From assembly GCA_938039975.1 (NCBI GenBank), contig CALHTM010000024.1, positions 1-64,000 on the forward strand: 64,000 nt of DNA, read 5' to 3'. The notes below the pieces were generated by a model that was not told where the DNA came from, ran no database searches, and saw only the letters and a program-made list of their open reading frames with translations. Positions 51,417 to 59,554 of the stretch are shown here, one piece after another. Made by a program: the position numbers and the translations under genes. The stretch's first letter is position 1. The number at the start of each line of letters is the position of its first letter. Source of the DNA: an uncultured Candidatus Saccharibacteria bacterium (GTDB lineage: Bacteria > Patescibacteriota > Saccharimonadia > Saccharimonadales > Saccharimonadaceae).

Positions 51417-51493
51417 CCTGGTCTGACCAGTAATTTAATTGTTGAAAATCATGACCAAGAAGTGTAGCGCGGTAAGTTTTGTAAAAAGCATTG

Positions 51494-51526
51494 TATTTTT
51501 ATTGTAAATGATTTACAATAAAAATA
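51494..51526. promoter_or_regulatory. Perfect 33-bp palindrome: probable Fur-family operator
   Basis: Two perfect 16-nt arms, TATTTTTATTGTAAAT (51494-51509) and ATTTACAATAAAAATA (51511-51526), flank a central G. The palindrome covers the -10 box TACAAT (51514-51519) and reaches the A of the Fur-family ATG. A -35-like TTGTAT lies at 51491-51496 with 17-nt spacing. AT-rich palindromes of this type are bound by Fur, Zur and PerR dimers, so this is most likely the autoregulatory operator. Confidence 0.85.
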
Positions 51527-51936
51527 TGACACAAATAGTTAGTCGACGAATCACGAAATATACTGATAGTATACTATCGATTTTATGCCAACTGCAGCAT
51601 GCTACTAATGCCGAGATTGCTAGCCGGTTGCGAGAGTTGTATTCAAATGTTAGCGATACTACGGTACATCGTATTACGCAACGTCTGCAGAGTGATGGCG
51701 TTATTGGACTGGCACCCGCGTCAAGGCAGGGCTGTTTGCGGTACGACTTTTCACCGGAATCACACGATCATTTTATATGCAGCCAGTGCGATAGTTTACA
51801 GGATATCAAAGTTCCTGATTCAGTGCGTTGCCAGATCGAGCGCCAGCTCGATGGCTGCTGTTTCGATGGTCCTTTAGTCATTACTGGAGTATGTCAACAA
51901 TGTAAAAATAGAAGGAGGAATTATGGCATTAATTAG
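51526..51936 (+). CDS. Fur-family metalloregulator
   Basis: The 136-residue repressor has an N-terminal winged helix (about 8-70; ATNAEIASRLRELYSNVSDTTVHRITQRLQ) and a dimerisation/metal domain with SHDHFICSQCDSL (His80, His82, Cys85, Cys88) and ITGVCQQCKN (Cys123, Cys126). The four cysteines match the structural zinc site of Fur, Zur and PerR. The metal or peroxide sensed cannot be assigned, but co-transcription with thioredoxin favours a redox or metal-stress role. An ATG at 51508 lies inside the palindrome; ATG 51526, 6 nt after TACAAT, is preferred. Its end overlaps the thioredoxin start by 14 nt. Confidence 0.9.
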   Translation: MTQIVSRRITKYTDSILSILCQLQHATNAEIASRLRELYSNVSDTTVHRITQRLQSDGVIGLAPASRQGCLRYDFSPESHDHFICSQCDSLQDIKVPDSVRCQIERQLDGCCFDGPLVITGVCQQCKNRRRNYGIN

Positions 51937-52261
51937 TATTACAACTAAACAAGAGTTTGAAGAAAAAGTACTAAAAAGCAAGCGTCCGGTCTTGGTTGAT
52001 TTTTGGGCGCCATGGTGTCCGCCGTGTCGAGCGATGGCGCCAATATTGCAGCAGATCGCTGACGAGACAGATTTTGATATTGTTAAAATTGACACTGATG
52101 CTAGTAATGACAACAAAGAACTGGCTATGCATTACCGCGTGCAGGGTATACCAAATATGAAGATTTTTACTGCTGGCGAGGAAGTTGCTGAGCTGATCGG
52201 TATGAAATCAAAACAGACACTAATTGATGCGTTGGAAAAAGCTAGAGAAACTATTAATTAA
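51923..52261 (+). CDS. trxA: Thioredoxin with CPPC active site
   Basis: The 112-residue protein is a full thioredoxin fold: VLVDFWAPWCPPCRAMAPILQQIA with Cys32 and Cys35, DFDIVKIDTDASN, and YRVQGIPNMKIF with the cis-Pro. The active site is CPPC rather than the usual CGPC, which generally shifts the redox potential. It has AAGGAGG four bases upstream and overlaps the Fur-family gene, so it should be controlled by the same operator. Confidence 0.95.
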   Translation: MALISITTKQEFEEKVLKSKRPVLVDFWAPWCPPCRAMAPILQQIADETDFDIVKIDTDASNDNKELAMHYRVQGIPNMKIFTAGEEVAELIGMKSKQTLIDALEKARETIN

Positions 52262-52262
52262 T

Positions 52263-53168
52263 ATGTCATCACGGAGTAATTATCAAAAGCTTTTCGTGCG
52301 AAGATCGCTAAGATATTTACCGCACCATACCCTAATGTTAATTATTTACAAAAGTAAGTTGTTTCGTTTTGAAAAGGCTTTAGATACTATCGCTAAAAGG
52401 AAAATAATTAATGTAAAGGATTTACTTTCATTTGACAACTCTGATATAAAAGAATATCAAAAACTAACGAAAGATACTCAACTTTGGCATGGTACTGGTC
52501 GTTGGCAGCACGGTAAGGATAGTATAGTTGACGTGATGAAAAGTTTTTGCGATATTGCTGGCCTCAAGCCATCCCGCGATGTGTATGCAGTTTTTGGCGG
52601 CAGTGATCGGCATATCGTACATTCGGTTTCATTATGCCGGAGTCGGATGGTGGCGCGATCATATGCTGACATGCATGGTCTTGGTTGGAAAGAGAAAAAT
52701 CGCTATGGCGACGCTCTGACTTGGACATCGTATTACTACAGTTTGTTTTATGCGCGACTATTTACGGTCAATGGGGTCAAAATGTTGCGCCGTTGGAAAA
52801 CTTGGCGTGCATTATCGCATGATGAAAATGGCGATAATACTTGGGGAAAGAAAGTAAATAAGCAGGCGCGCGATGTGTGGGATATCTTTTGTCTGGGTAG
52901 CGATATTTCGGGTAATTATCCAATTTTAATTGGCATTAAGAGCCTTGATTCGCAATTAAAATTAGAAAAACCGATGCGCTACTACGAAGTGCGCGCTGAT
53001 AAACGGATAGGCGTTGCAAATATTTCACACATAGAAGTTCCTCGCGATAAGCAGGATGAAATGCGAGAGTTATTGCTTTCATGTGGTATTGACATACCAG
53101 TGACGAGCATTGAATTAGGCGAATATGTCAGTACGCAGAAGCGTTTTACTGAATTGCTCGGCTGGTAG
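52263..53168 (+). CDS. Unknown protein with ADP-ribosyltransferase-like motifs
   Basis: The 301-residue soluble protein has no clear family. Three segments recall ADP-ribosyltransferases: QLWHGTGRW (residues 73-81; the LWHG[ST] strand holds the NAD-binding His of PARP-like enzymes), VHSVSLCRSRMVARSYADMHG (about 119-139; the family's S/T...A..YA pattern), and ISHIEVP (about 254-260; possible Glu strand). The spacing is wider than in PARPs and the assignment is tentative. It starts 1 nt after the thioredoxin stop, so it belongs to the Fur-controlled operon. A longer start at 52224 inside trxA is unlikely. Confidence 0.7.
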   Translation: MSSRSNYQKLFVRRSLRYLPHHTLMLIIYKSKLFRFEKALDTIAKRKIINVKDLLSFDNSDIKEYQKLTKDTQLWHGTGRWQHGKDSIVDVMKSFCDIAGLKPSRDVYAVFGGSDRHIVHSVSLCRSRMVARSYADMHGLGWKEKNRYGDALTWTSYYYSLFYARLFTVNGVKMLRRWKTWRALSHDENGDNTWGKKVNKQARDVWDIFCLGSDISGNYPILIGIKSLDSQLKLEKPMRYYEVRADKRIGVANISHIEVPRDKQDEMRELLLSCGIDIPVTSIELGEYVSTQKRFTELLGW

Positions 53169-53225
53169 AGAAAAGAAATTAGACTAAAGCTGGCGAAGTG
53201 GATGTGATAAGATTATTAATAATAT

Positions 53226-53813
53226 ATGAAGTCGCATACTAAACCGCTTTTGTATGATCAGATCGCAACCGATCCAATGAATGCTGATTTTGCCAATAGA
53301 GGTTGGTCGCCTGTGTATTCTGCTTTGTCAAGTTCGCGAATTGTACTGGTCGGGCAGGCGCCAGGTCGAATTGCTCAGCAAACGCTAAAGCCGTGGAATG
53401 ATGCGAGCGGTCGCTTGCTTCGGCAATGGCTGAACGTAACGGACGAGCAGTTTTACGATCCCGATCTCTTTGCGTTGATGCCGATAGATTTTTATTATCC
53501 AGGCAAGGGAGTACACGGTGATTTGCCGCCTCGTTTGGATTTTGCCAGGAAATGGCATCCGTGTTTGCTAGCGCAGATGCCGAATGTGCGATTGACAATT
53601 TTGGTTGGTTCGTATGCGCAAAAATATTATCTTGATCGCCGCGCCAAGCAGAATTTGACAGCAACTGTGGCGGATTTTAATATATATTTGCCAGATTATT
53701 TTCCATTAGTTCATCCATCACCGCTCAATATTGGCTGGCGCAAACGTAATCCCTGGTTTGAATCGGACGTTATTCCAGTTCTACAAACTATAGTTAAGGA
53801 GGTGTTGTCATGA
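53226..53813 (+). CDS. Uracil-DNA glycosylase superfamily protein
   Basis: The 195-residue protein carries the superfamily motif 1 as LVGQAPG (residues 41-47) and motif 2 as HPSPLN (163-168), with LFALMPIDFYYPGKG and TILVGSYAQKYYL between them as in COG1573-type glycosylases. These enzymes remove uracil or other damaged bases. The usual iron-sulphur cysteines of family 4 are not evident, so it is a divergent member and the base specificity is unknown. Its stop overlaps the DUF488 gene. Confidence 0.82.
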   Translation: MKSHTKPLLYDQIATDPMNADFANRGWSPVYSALSSSRIVLVGQAPGRIAQQTLKPWNDASGRLLRQWLNVTDEQFYDPDLFALMPIDFYYPGKGVHGDLPPRLDFARKWHPCLLAQMPNVRLTILVGSYAQKYYLDRRAKQNLTATVADFNIYLPDYFPLVHPSPLNIGWRKRNPWFESDVIPVLQTIVKEVLS

Positions 53814-54154
53814 CAGTTTATAAAATTAAACGAATTTACGAATCGCCAGAATCGAACGATGGCTACCGCGTGCTAGTTGACCGATTATGGCCGCGCGGTA
53901 TAAGTAAAGAACGAGCGGCGCTAGACGAGTGGGCTAAAGAAATCGCGCCAACCAATGAGCTGCGCCAATGGTTTAATCATGACCCAGAAAAATTTACAGA
54001 ATTTTCAGAACGTTACAGAAAAGAGTTAGATGAAAATCCTGCCGCTATCAAGGCGAGAAATGACTGGCCTAATCATCCAATCGTTACGCTATTGTATAGC
54101 GCTAAGGATGCGGAGTTTAACCAGGCGGTAGTACTTAAGCAATGGTTAGAATAA
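53810..54154 (+). CDS. DUF488 family protein (YeaO-like)
   Basis: The 114-residue protein matches DUF488: KIKRIYESPESNDGYRVLVDRLWPRGISKE, LDEWAKEIAPTNELRQWF and VTLLYSAKDAEFNQAVVL. Its function is unknown. A GGAGG site lies before the ATG, which overlaps the stop of the uracil-DNA-glycosylase-like gene, so the two are translated together. Confidence 0.92.
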   Translation: MTVYKIKRIYESPESNDGYRVLVDRLWPRGISKERAALDEWAKEIAPTNELRQWFNHDPEKFTEFSERYRKELDENPAAIKARNDWPNHPIVTLLYSAKDAEFNQAVVLKQWLE

Positions 54155-54199
54155 ATAGCGCTCTTCAAAAATACTCATTTTTGACGTAAAATATAATTA

Positions 54200-55684
54200 A
54201 TGATACGACTCCACAACACTCTGACGCGTCGGCTTGATGATTTTACTCCGCTATCGTCTGATAAAGTGACTTTATATACTTGCGGACCGACTGTCTACGA
54301 TGATTTGCATGTCGGTAACTGGGCAGCCTACATCTATTGGGATACGCTAGTTCGGACATTGCAAATTGACGGCTATACGGTTGATCGCGTGATGAATATA
54401 ACCGATGTTGGACATTTGGTTAGTGATGCAGACGAAGGTGAGGATAAGCTTGAAAAGGGCGCTCGCCGCGATGGAAAAACTGCTTGGGAAATCGCTGAAT
54501 ACTACACGCAACATTTTCTTGACGGCATGAAAGCGCTCAATCTTATTCCACCGACGCATATAGCCAAAGCGACTGACTACATTTCGCAGCAGATTTCTTT
54601 GCTGCGGGCTCTTAAACAGCGCGGCTGCACCTATCAAACCAGTGACGGCATTTATTTTGATACTAGTACTTTTCCGCGTTACGCCGACTTTGCGCAGCTT
54701 GATTTGAGCGCCCAAAAAGCTGGCGCTCGCGTCGATGCTAACAGTGAGAAGCGTCAACCGTGGGATTTCGCGCTCTGGAAATTTACCGAGAAGGGCAAAG
54801 TACGCGATATGGAGTGGGAGACGCCTGCTGATTTGCTAGATACGCCACCAAAAGATAATAAGCCAGTCATGGGCTTTCCTGGTTGGCACTTGGAATGCTC
54901 GGCTATCGCCATGAGCTTGCTCGGCAAGACAATCGATATTCATACTGGCGGAATTGATCACATCCCGGTGCATCACACTAACGAAATCGCCCAGAGCGAA
55001 GCGGCAACTGGCCAAAGGTTTGCGAACTTTTGGCTGCACTGCAACCACCTGAAGATTAATGGCGGCAAAATCAGCAAATCCCTCGGTAATGGCTACACGC
55101 TTGATGATCTAAAGCGGCATGGTTTCTCAGCGATGGATTTGCGAATGTTTATTTTGCAGGGACATTATTCTAATGAAGGTAATTTTTCATTCGAGAATTT
55201 GCAGGCAGCGCACAACCGGCTGCAACATTGGCGCGAAGTGGCTTGTTTACGACATCAAGTTCACGATCGCTTACATAGCGATACCGAGAACAATGATCTA
55301 CGACATGATTTCTCGCCAAGCGCGGCTATTGGCGCTGTCAAAGAAGCGTTAAACGATAACTTAGAAACGCCACGGGCGCTAGCTATTGTCGATAAAGCCT
55401 TAACTGAACTTGACAAAAAACCACCGCAGAAAGTCTATCGAGCTGGATTAATCGAATTTTTAGAGTTTGTTGATGCGGCATTGGGGCTTGAGCTTTTGGA
55501 CTCAACTCCCGATATTGATGATGAATGTAAGCGGCTATTGGTAGAACGCCGCCGTGCTCGCGATAACAAGAATTGGGTAAATTCCGATGAATTACGCGAT
55601 GAGCTGCTCAATGAATACGGTGTAGTTGTCAAAGATACTGCACATGATACTTTATGGGCGTATGCTGACGAAAAACCAGAGTAG
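54200..55684 (+). CDS. cysS: Cysteinyl-tRNA synthetase
   Basis: The 494-residue class I synthetase charges tRNA-Cys. It has the zinc-binding start LYTCGPTVYDDLHVGNWAAYIYWD (HIGH as HVGN, with Cys), GWHLECSAIAMSLLG, DIHTGGIDHIPVHHTNEIAQSEA and KMSKS as GGKISKSLGN, followed by a helical anticodon-binding part (LLVERRRARDNKNWVNSDELRD). TAAAAT (54187-54192) ends 7 nt before ATG 54200. Confidence 0.97.
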   Translation: MIRLHNTLTRRLDDFTPLSSDKVTLYTCGPTVYDDLHVGNWAAYIYWDTLVRTLQIDGYTVDRVMNITDVGHLVSDADEGEDKLEKGARRDGKTAWEIAEYYTQHFLDGMKALNLIPPTHIAKATDYISQQISLLRALKQRGCTYQTSDGIYFDTSTFPRYADFAQLDLSAQKAGARVDANSEKRQPWDFALWKFTEKGKVRDMEWETPADLLDTPPKDNKPVMGFPGWHLECSAIAMSLLGKTIDIHTGGIDHIPVHHTNEIAQSEAATGQRFANFWLHCNHLKINGGKISKSLGNGYTLDDLKRHGFSAMDLRMFILQGHYSNEGNFSFENLQAAHNRLQHWREVACLRHQVHDRLHSDTENNDLRHDFSPSAAIGAVKEALNDNLETPRALAIVDKALTELDKKPPQKVYRAGLIEFLEFVDAALGLELLDSTPDIDDECKRLLVERRRARDNKNWVNSDELRDELLNEYGVVVKDTAHDTLWAYADEKPE

Positions 55685-55742
55685 ACTCAAGTGTTTAAAA
55701 GATTCTTTTTGAATGGCGTGAGCTGGCTAGGCCAATCCTTTA

Positions 55743-56915
55743 CTAGGCTTCAGCTTCTGATTTAGCTGCCTCTGGTTTACTTTTTTCGCGGCGAACACGC
55801 TTGAGCAGGCGAGCAAGCTTTGTTGGTTTGGCAGTTGGTTCTTCGCGGCGTTCGACCTTGATATATTCAGTTGCAAGCACTTTGGCACAGCCAGCTATCG
55901 GTATCGAGATAATACCGCCAACCATACCGAACATGTACAGTCCTATAGTTACCGCCATCAAAACCATTAGCGGCGAAAGTTCAATACGCTTCGATTGAAT
56001 AGTTGGCGAAATTACATTATTCTCAATCTGCTGATAAATGATGAAGTAAATACCAAAAGCTATCGCTGCTGGCATACTATTAATTGCCAGTAATGCAAAG
56101 ACGATAATGCCGCCAATTCCTGCGCCGAACATTGGGATCAGCGACAAGATAAACATGATAGCAATCGTTGGCAAAGCTATGTTTGCTGGTACTGCTGGAA
56201 AAACTTGACTCAAGATAAATACTGTTAAGCCGGCAAAAGCACCATCTAAACCCGAAACGATCAATTGTCCGCTTACATATCCAGAGATTACCGCATTCAT
56301 CCGCCGGAAGATGATTCGATGGTGCTGCATTCGCTTATCGTTGCTATATAATCCCCAGAAGTATCGTGACCAGCGCGGTCCTTCGACTAGCATTAGGAAT
56401 GTTAGAACTAGCGCTAGCGAGGCTTCGGTGATTAGCGACATTGTTGTTCCGACGCCGCTGAGAAAGTTCTGTCCAAAGTTTGCCAGCCACGACGTTGCAT
56501 TTCCCTGTATTGAAACGACCATTTGATCAATCTGCGATTCTAGATGATAACGCGATACTATAGCACCAAAACCCTTCCACTGTGCCGACATTGTTCGTAT
56601 TGTATCGGGCAGAGTTTGTAAAAAGCTAATTGTTTGCTGAACTATTGGCGGTACTGCCAAAAACAGAATCGCCGCTAGTATTGCTACAATCACGATAAAA
56701 GCGATAGCTGTACTGAGGGTTCGGCTGCGGTTGGGTAGTTTATTAGCCAACCAGCTGACTGGCCCATTGAGAGCTAGTGCTAAGAATGCTGCCGCTCCAA
56801 TAATTACTAACGCTGTACGAGCATTCCAAATTAATAAGCCTGCTAACCCAAAGCCGATTACTACCAGCCAAAAACGTACGAATGTTATAGTGTCTATCTC
56901 GATTTTAACCTTCAT
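55743..56915 (-). CDS. AI-2E (PerM) family transporter
   Basis: The 390-residue membrane protein shows the family topology: an N-terminal pair of helices (FWLVVIGFGLAGLLIWNART, AFIVIVAILAAILFLAVPPIVQQ), a long periplasmic-type segment, and a C-terminal bundle (GALAGLTVFILS-like GAFAGLTVFILSQVFPAVPANIA, LIPMFGAGIGGIIVFALL, YQQIENNVISPTIQSK) with the conserved PxxG and Q.E.N motifs. Such proteins are exporters of small molecules or sodium/proton antiporters. The C-terminus is basic. The minus-strand TATACT 6 nt before ATG 56915 supports the start. Confidence 0.9.
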   Translation of the reverse strand: MKVKIEIDTITFVRFWLVVIGFGLAGLLIWNARTALVIIGAAAFLALALNGPVSWLANKLPNRSRTLSTAIAFIVIVAILAAILFLAVPPIVQQTISFLQTLPDTIRTMSAQWKGFGAIVSRYHLESQIDQMVVSIQGNATSWLANFGQNFLSGVGTTMSLITEASLALVLTFLMLVEGPRWSRYFWGLYSNDKRMQHHRIIFRRMNAVISGYVSGQLIVSGLDGAFAGLTVFILSQVFPAVPANIALPTIAIMFILSLIPMFGAGIGGIIVFALLAINSMPAAIAFGIYFIIYQQIENNVISPTIQSKRIELSPLMVLMAVTIGLYMFGMVGGIISIPIAGCAKVLATEYIKVERREEPTAKPTKLARLLKRVRREKSKPEAAKSEAEA

Positions 56916-56921
56916 ATTTTC

Positions 56922-56927
56922 AGTATA
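56922..56927 (-). promoter_or_regulatory. -10 box of the AI-2E family gene
   Basis: TATACT on the minus strand ends 6 nt before ATG 56915. Confidence 0.6.
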
Positions 56928-56956
56928 GCGCTTTATTGTTAAAAACTAAAATTTGC

Positions 56957-56962
56957 TATAAT
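56957..56962 (+). promoter_or_regulatory. Extended -10 box of the P-type ATPase gene
   Basis: TGCTATAAT ends 6 nt before ATG 56969, which is therefore preferred over an in-frame TTG at 56936. Confidence 0.7.
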
Positions 56963-56968
56963 GTGCTT

Positions 56969-59554
56969 ATGGCTTTTTACGATAAAACCATTAAAGAAAC
57001 ACTAGTTGAACTTGAATCAACCACCAAAGGCTTATCTGATATTGAGAGCGATGAGCGGTTGCGTCACTACGGCTTAAACACGATCAAAGTTAAGTCTGAC
57101 CCGCTTTGGCGTAAAATTGTTGAGCCGTTCAAGTCGGTTTTTATGGCAGTGCTGATAGTGGCGGCAATTGTTAGTTTGTGGCACAAGTCGTATTTTGATG
57201 CTGGGTTGATTATTTTTATCATGGCAGTGAACGCAATTATTTATTATGTGCAACGGTTTTCGACTGAGCGGATTTTGCGATCGCTGCAAAAACAGTCTGT
57301 TGCTGAAGTCGAGGTGCTGCGAAAAGGGCGGCGCGAGATGATTGCTGCGACACTGTTAGTTCCAGGCGACGTGATAATTCTTGATGAGGGCGATAAAATT
57401 CCTGCTGATGCCCGCATGCTAGAGGCGCGCTCTTTTCGTGTTGATGAATCGCAATTAACTGGCGAATCGCTACCAATCGAAAAAACTTGCGCTGTCCTGC
57501 CGAGCGACCGCGAAATTTACGAACAATCCAACATGGTCTTCCAAGGCTCATTTGTCGTTGGCGGTACTGCCATGGCGATAGTAACCGCTACTGCTAACGA
57601 TACCGAGTTTGGTCGTTTGAGCGATTTATCGTCTGGTGACCATAATGTCAATCCTGTACAGCAGAAAATCGATAGGCTTATCACGCGTATCGTTGCTGTT
57701 ATTCTAGGTATTGCTTTGTTTGCTTTTTGGTTGGCGCTAGCTCGCGGCGTTGAATGGAGTGAAGCATTGCGCTTTGTGATTGCTCTCAGCGTTAGTGCAG
57801 TACCCGAGAATTTACCAATCGCCATCTCAGTTATCTTGGTATTAGCGATGCGTCGGATGGCTCGCCGCAAAGCATTGGTACGGACTATGGGCTCAATCGA
57901 GTCAATCGGTGCTATCACGACTATCGCTACTGATAAAACCGGCACGCTAACACGCAACAAATTATCTGTTCAAGAAATTTGGCACCCGCGCCACAACGAA
58001 AAACGTATTCTGCAGACACTCGCTGCTAGCATGCTGCTAGGCCAGAGAAAAACTGCCGATCCACTTGATAAAGCTTTTGCTTCGTTTATTAATTCGTCCG
58101 AAATGACTCCCAAACTTGGCCAGCCTTTGCGGGAATTTACATTTGAGCATTCAATGGCAATGAGTGGCAATTTGCGACATGATGGCGCTAAGTATGCTCT
58201 AGCTGTCAAAGGTGCGCCAGAGAAAATCGTTGACCATTGCGATATCACCGAAGGCGAACGCGAGAAAGCTTTAGTTGAATTGCATCATCTGACTGGACTT
58301 GGTTTCCGGGTAATTGCGCTAGCGCATGCGTCGCTCAGTAAACCAATTGATTCGCTTGAAAACATTCCAGATAATACGCCGCTGGTTTTTGATGGTTTTG
58401 TCGGCGTGGCAGATACACTGCGACTAGAAGCCAAAGGCGCCATTGCTCGCGCGCAAGCCGCTGGTATCAGCGTACGTATGGTCACCGGCGACCACTTCGA
58501 GACAGCTTATCATATCGGTAAGCAACTTGGCCTAGTCGAGCATCGCAACCAAGTATTCGATAGCCGGCAGATTATTACATTATCTGACGACGAACTAGCT
58601 GAGAGGTTGCGTACTATCCGTGTTTGCGCGCGCGTTTTACCCGAGCACAAGCATCGCATCCTTGAAGTACTCAAGCGCGATAATATCACTGCCATGACTG
58701 GCGACGGTGTCAATGACATTCCGGCACTGACCAATGCTCATGTTGGTGTCGCTATGGGGGCCGGGGCGCAAATTGCCAAGGACGCGGGTGATATCATTTT
58801 GCTTGATAATAATTTTCGCTCAATTGTTTCGGCTATTCACGAGGGTAGAACTGTTTACGCCAATATCAAGCGCATGGTAACGTATCTGTTAGCGACTAAT
58901 CTCGGCGAAGTTATCGTATCGCTGGGCGCATTGATTTCTGGTTTACCGCTACCGCTGGCGCCTGTGCAGATTTTATGGGTTAATTTAGTCACAGATAGCG
59001 CCATGGTAATTCCGATTGGACTGGAGCCGGGCGAGCCTCGGAACATGCTAGAGAAGCCAAAACGCGCTAACGCGCCGCTACTCAGTAAATTTATGACTTC
59101 GCGAATATTGTTGATTGCCATAATTATGTCATCAATGACGCTGGGATTCTATATTTATTTCAATCAACGCTTTGGTGCTGACTATGCTCGGACAATTGCT
59201 TTTTGCTCGCTGGTAACCGCGCAGTGGGCTAGCGCCATCGAGGCGCGCAGTGATTACGAATCATTGATCGGCCGTCTGCGCAAGCGGAACGTACCTTTCA
59301 TTGTTGGACTAATCATTGCTGTCACGCTGCAGATTGCCGCCCTAGCTACACCGCTTGGACGGTTGCTGCATATTACGCTAGTAAGTAACACACATCTTCT
59401 CTTGGTGACCATCTCCGCGCTCATCATACCTATTATCTTGATTGAATTGCATAAATGGGTAGGGCGAAAGTTTTTTGGTAAGCGACCGAATCTTCAGCGA
59501 ATTACCAAGCGTCTTAAACGGCCGCTCAAGAAAAACAAAAAGTTCGCTAATTAA
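56969..59554 (+). CDS. P-type cation-transporting ATPase (P2 type)
   Basis: The 861-residue pump has the family order: N-terminal cation-ATPase domain (ETLVELESTTKGLSDIESDERL), actuator loop with the TGES motif (LTGESLPIEK), TM4 with the ion-site motif as VPENLP, the phosphorylation motif ATDKTGTLTRNKLS, nucleotide-binding KGAPEK, and the hinge MTGDGVNDIPALTNAHVGVAMG, then six C-terminal helices. PENLP in place of PEGLP or PEAL leaves the ion (Ca, Na/K or Mg) undecided. Its last four bases overlap the end of the convergent SulP gene. Confidence 0.93.
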   Translation: MAFYDKTIKETLVELESTTKGLSDIESDERLRHYGLNTIKVKSDPLWRKIVEPFKSVFMAVLIVAAIVSLWHKSYFDAGLIIFIMAVNAIIYYVQRFSTERILRSLQKQSVAEVEVLRKGRREMIAATLLVPGDVIILDEGDKIPADARMLEARSFRVDESQLTGESLPIEKTCAVLPSDREIYEQSNMVFQGSFVVGGTAMAIVTATANDTEFGRLSDLSSGDHNVNPVQQKIDRLITRIVAVILGIALFAFWLALARGVEWSEALRFVIALSVSAVPENLPIAISVILVLAMRRMARRKALVRTMGSIESIGAITTIATDKTGTLTRNKLSVQEIWHPRHNEKRILQTLAASMLLGQRKTADPLDKAFASFINSSEMTPKLGQPLREFTFEHSMAMSGNLRHDGAKYALAVKGAPEKIVDHCDITEGEREKALVELHHLTGLGFRVIALAHASLSKPIDSLENIPDNTPLVFDGFVGVADTLRLEAKGAIARAQAAGISVRMVTGDHFETAYHIGKQLGLVEHRNQVFDSRQIITLSDDELAERLRTIRVCARVLPEHKHRILEVLKRDNITAMTGDGVNDIPALTNAHVGVAMGAGAQIAKDAGDIILLDNNFRSIVSAIHEGRTVYANIKRMVTYLLATNLGEVIVSLGALISGLPLPLAPVQILWVNLVTDSAMVIPIGLEPGEPRNMLEKPKRANAPLLSKFMTSRILLIAIIMSSMTLGFYIYFNQRFGADYARTIAFCSLVTAQWASAIEARSDYESLIGRLRKRNVPFIVGLIIAVTLQIAALATPLGRLLHITLVSNTHLLLVTISALIIPIILIELHKWVGRKFFGKRPNLQRITKRLKRPLKKNKKFAN

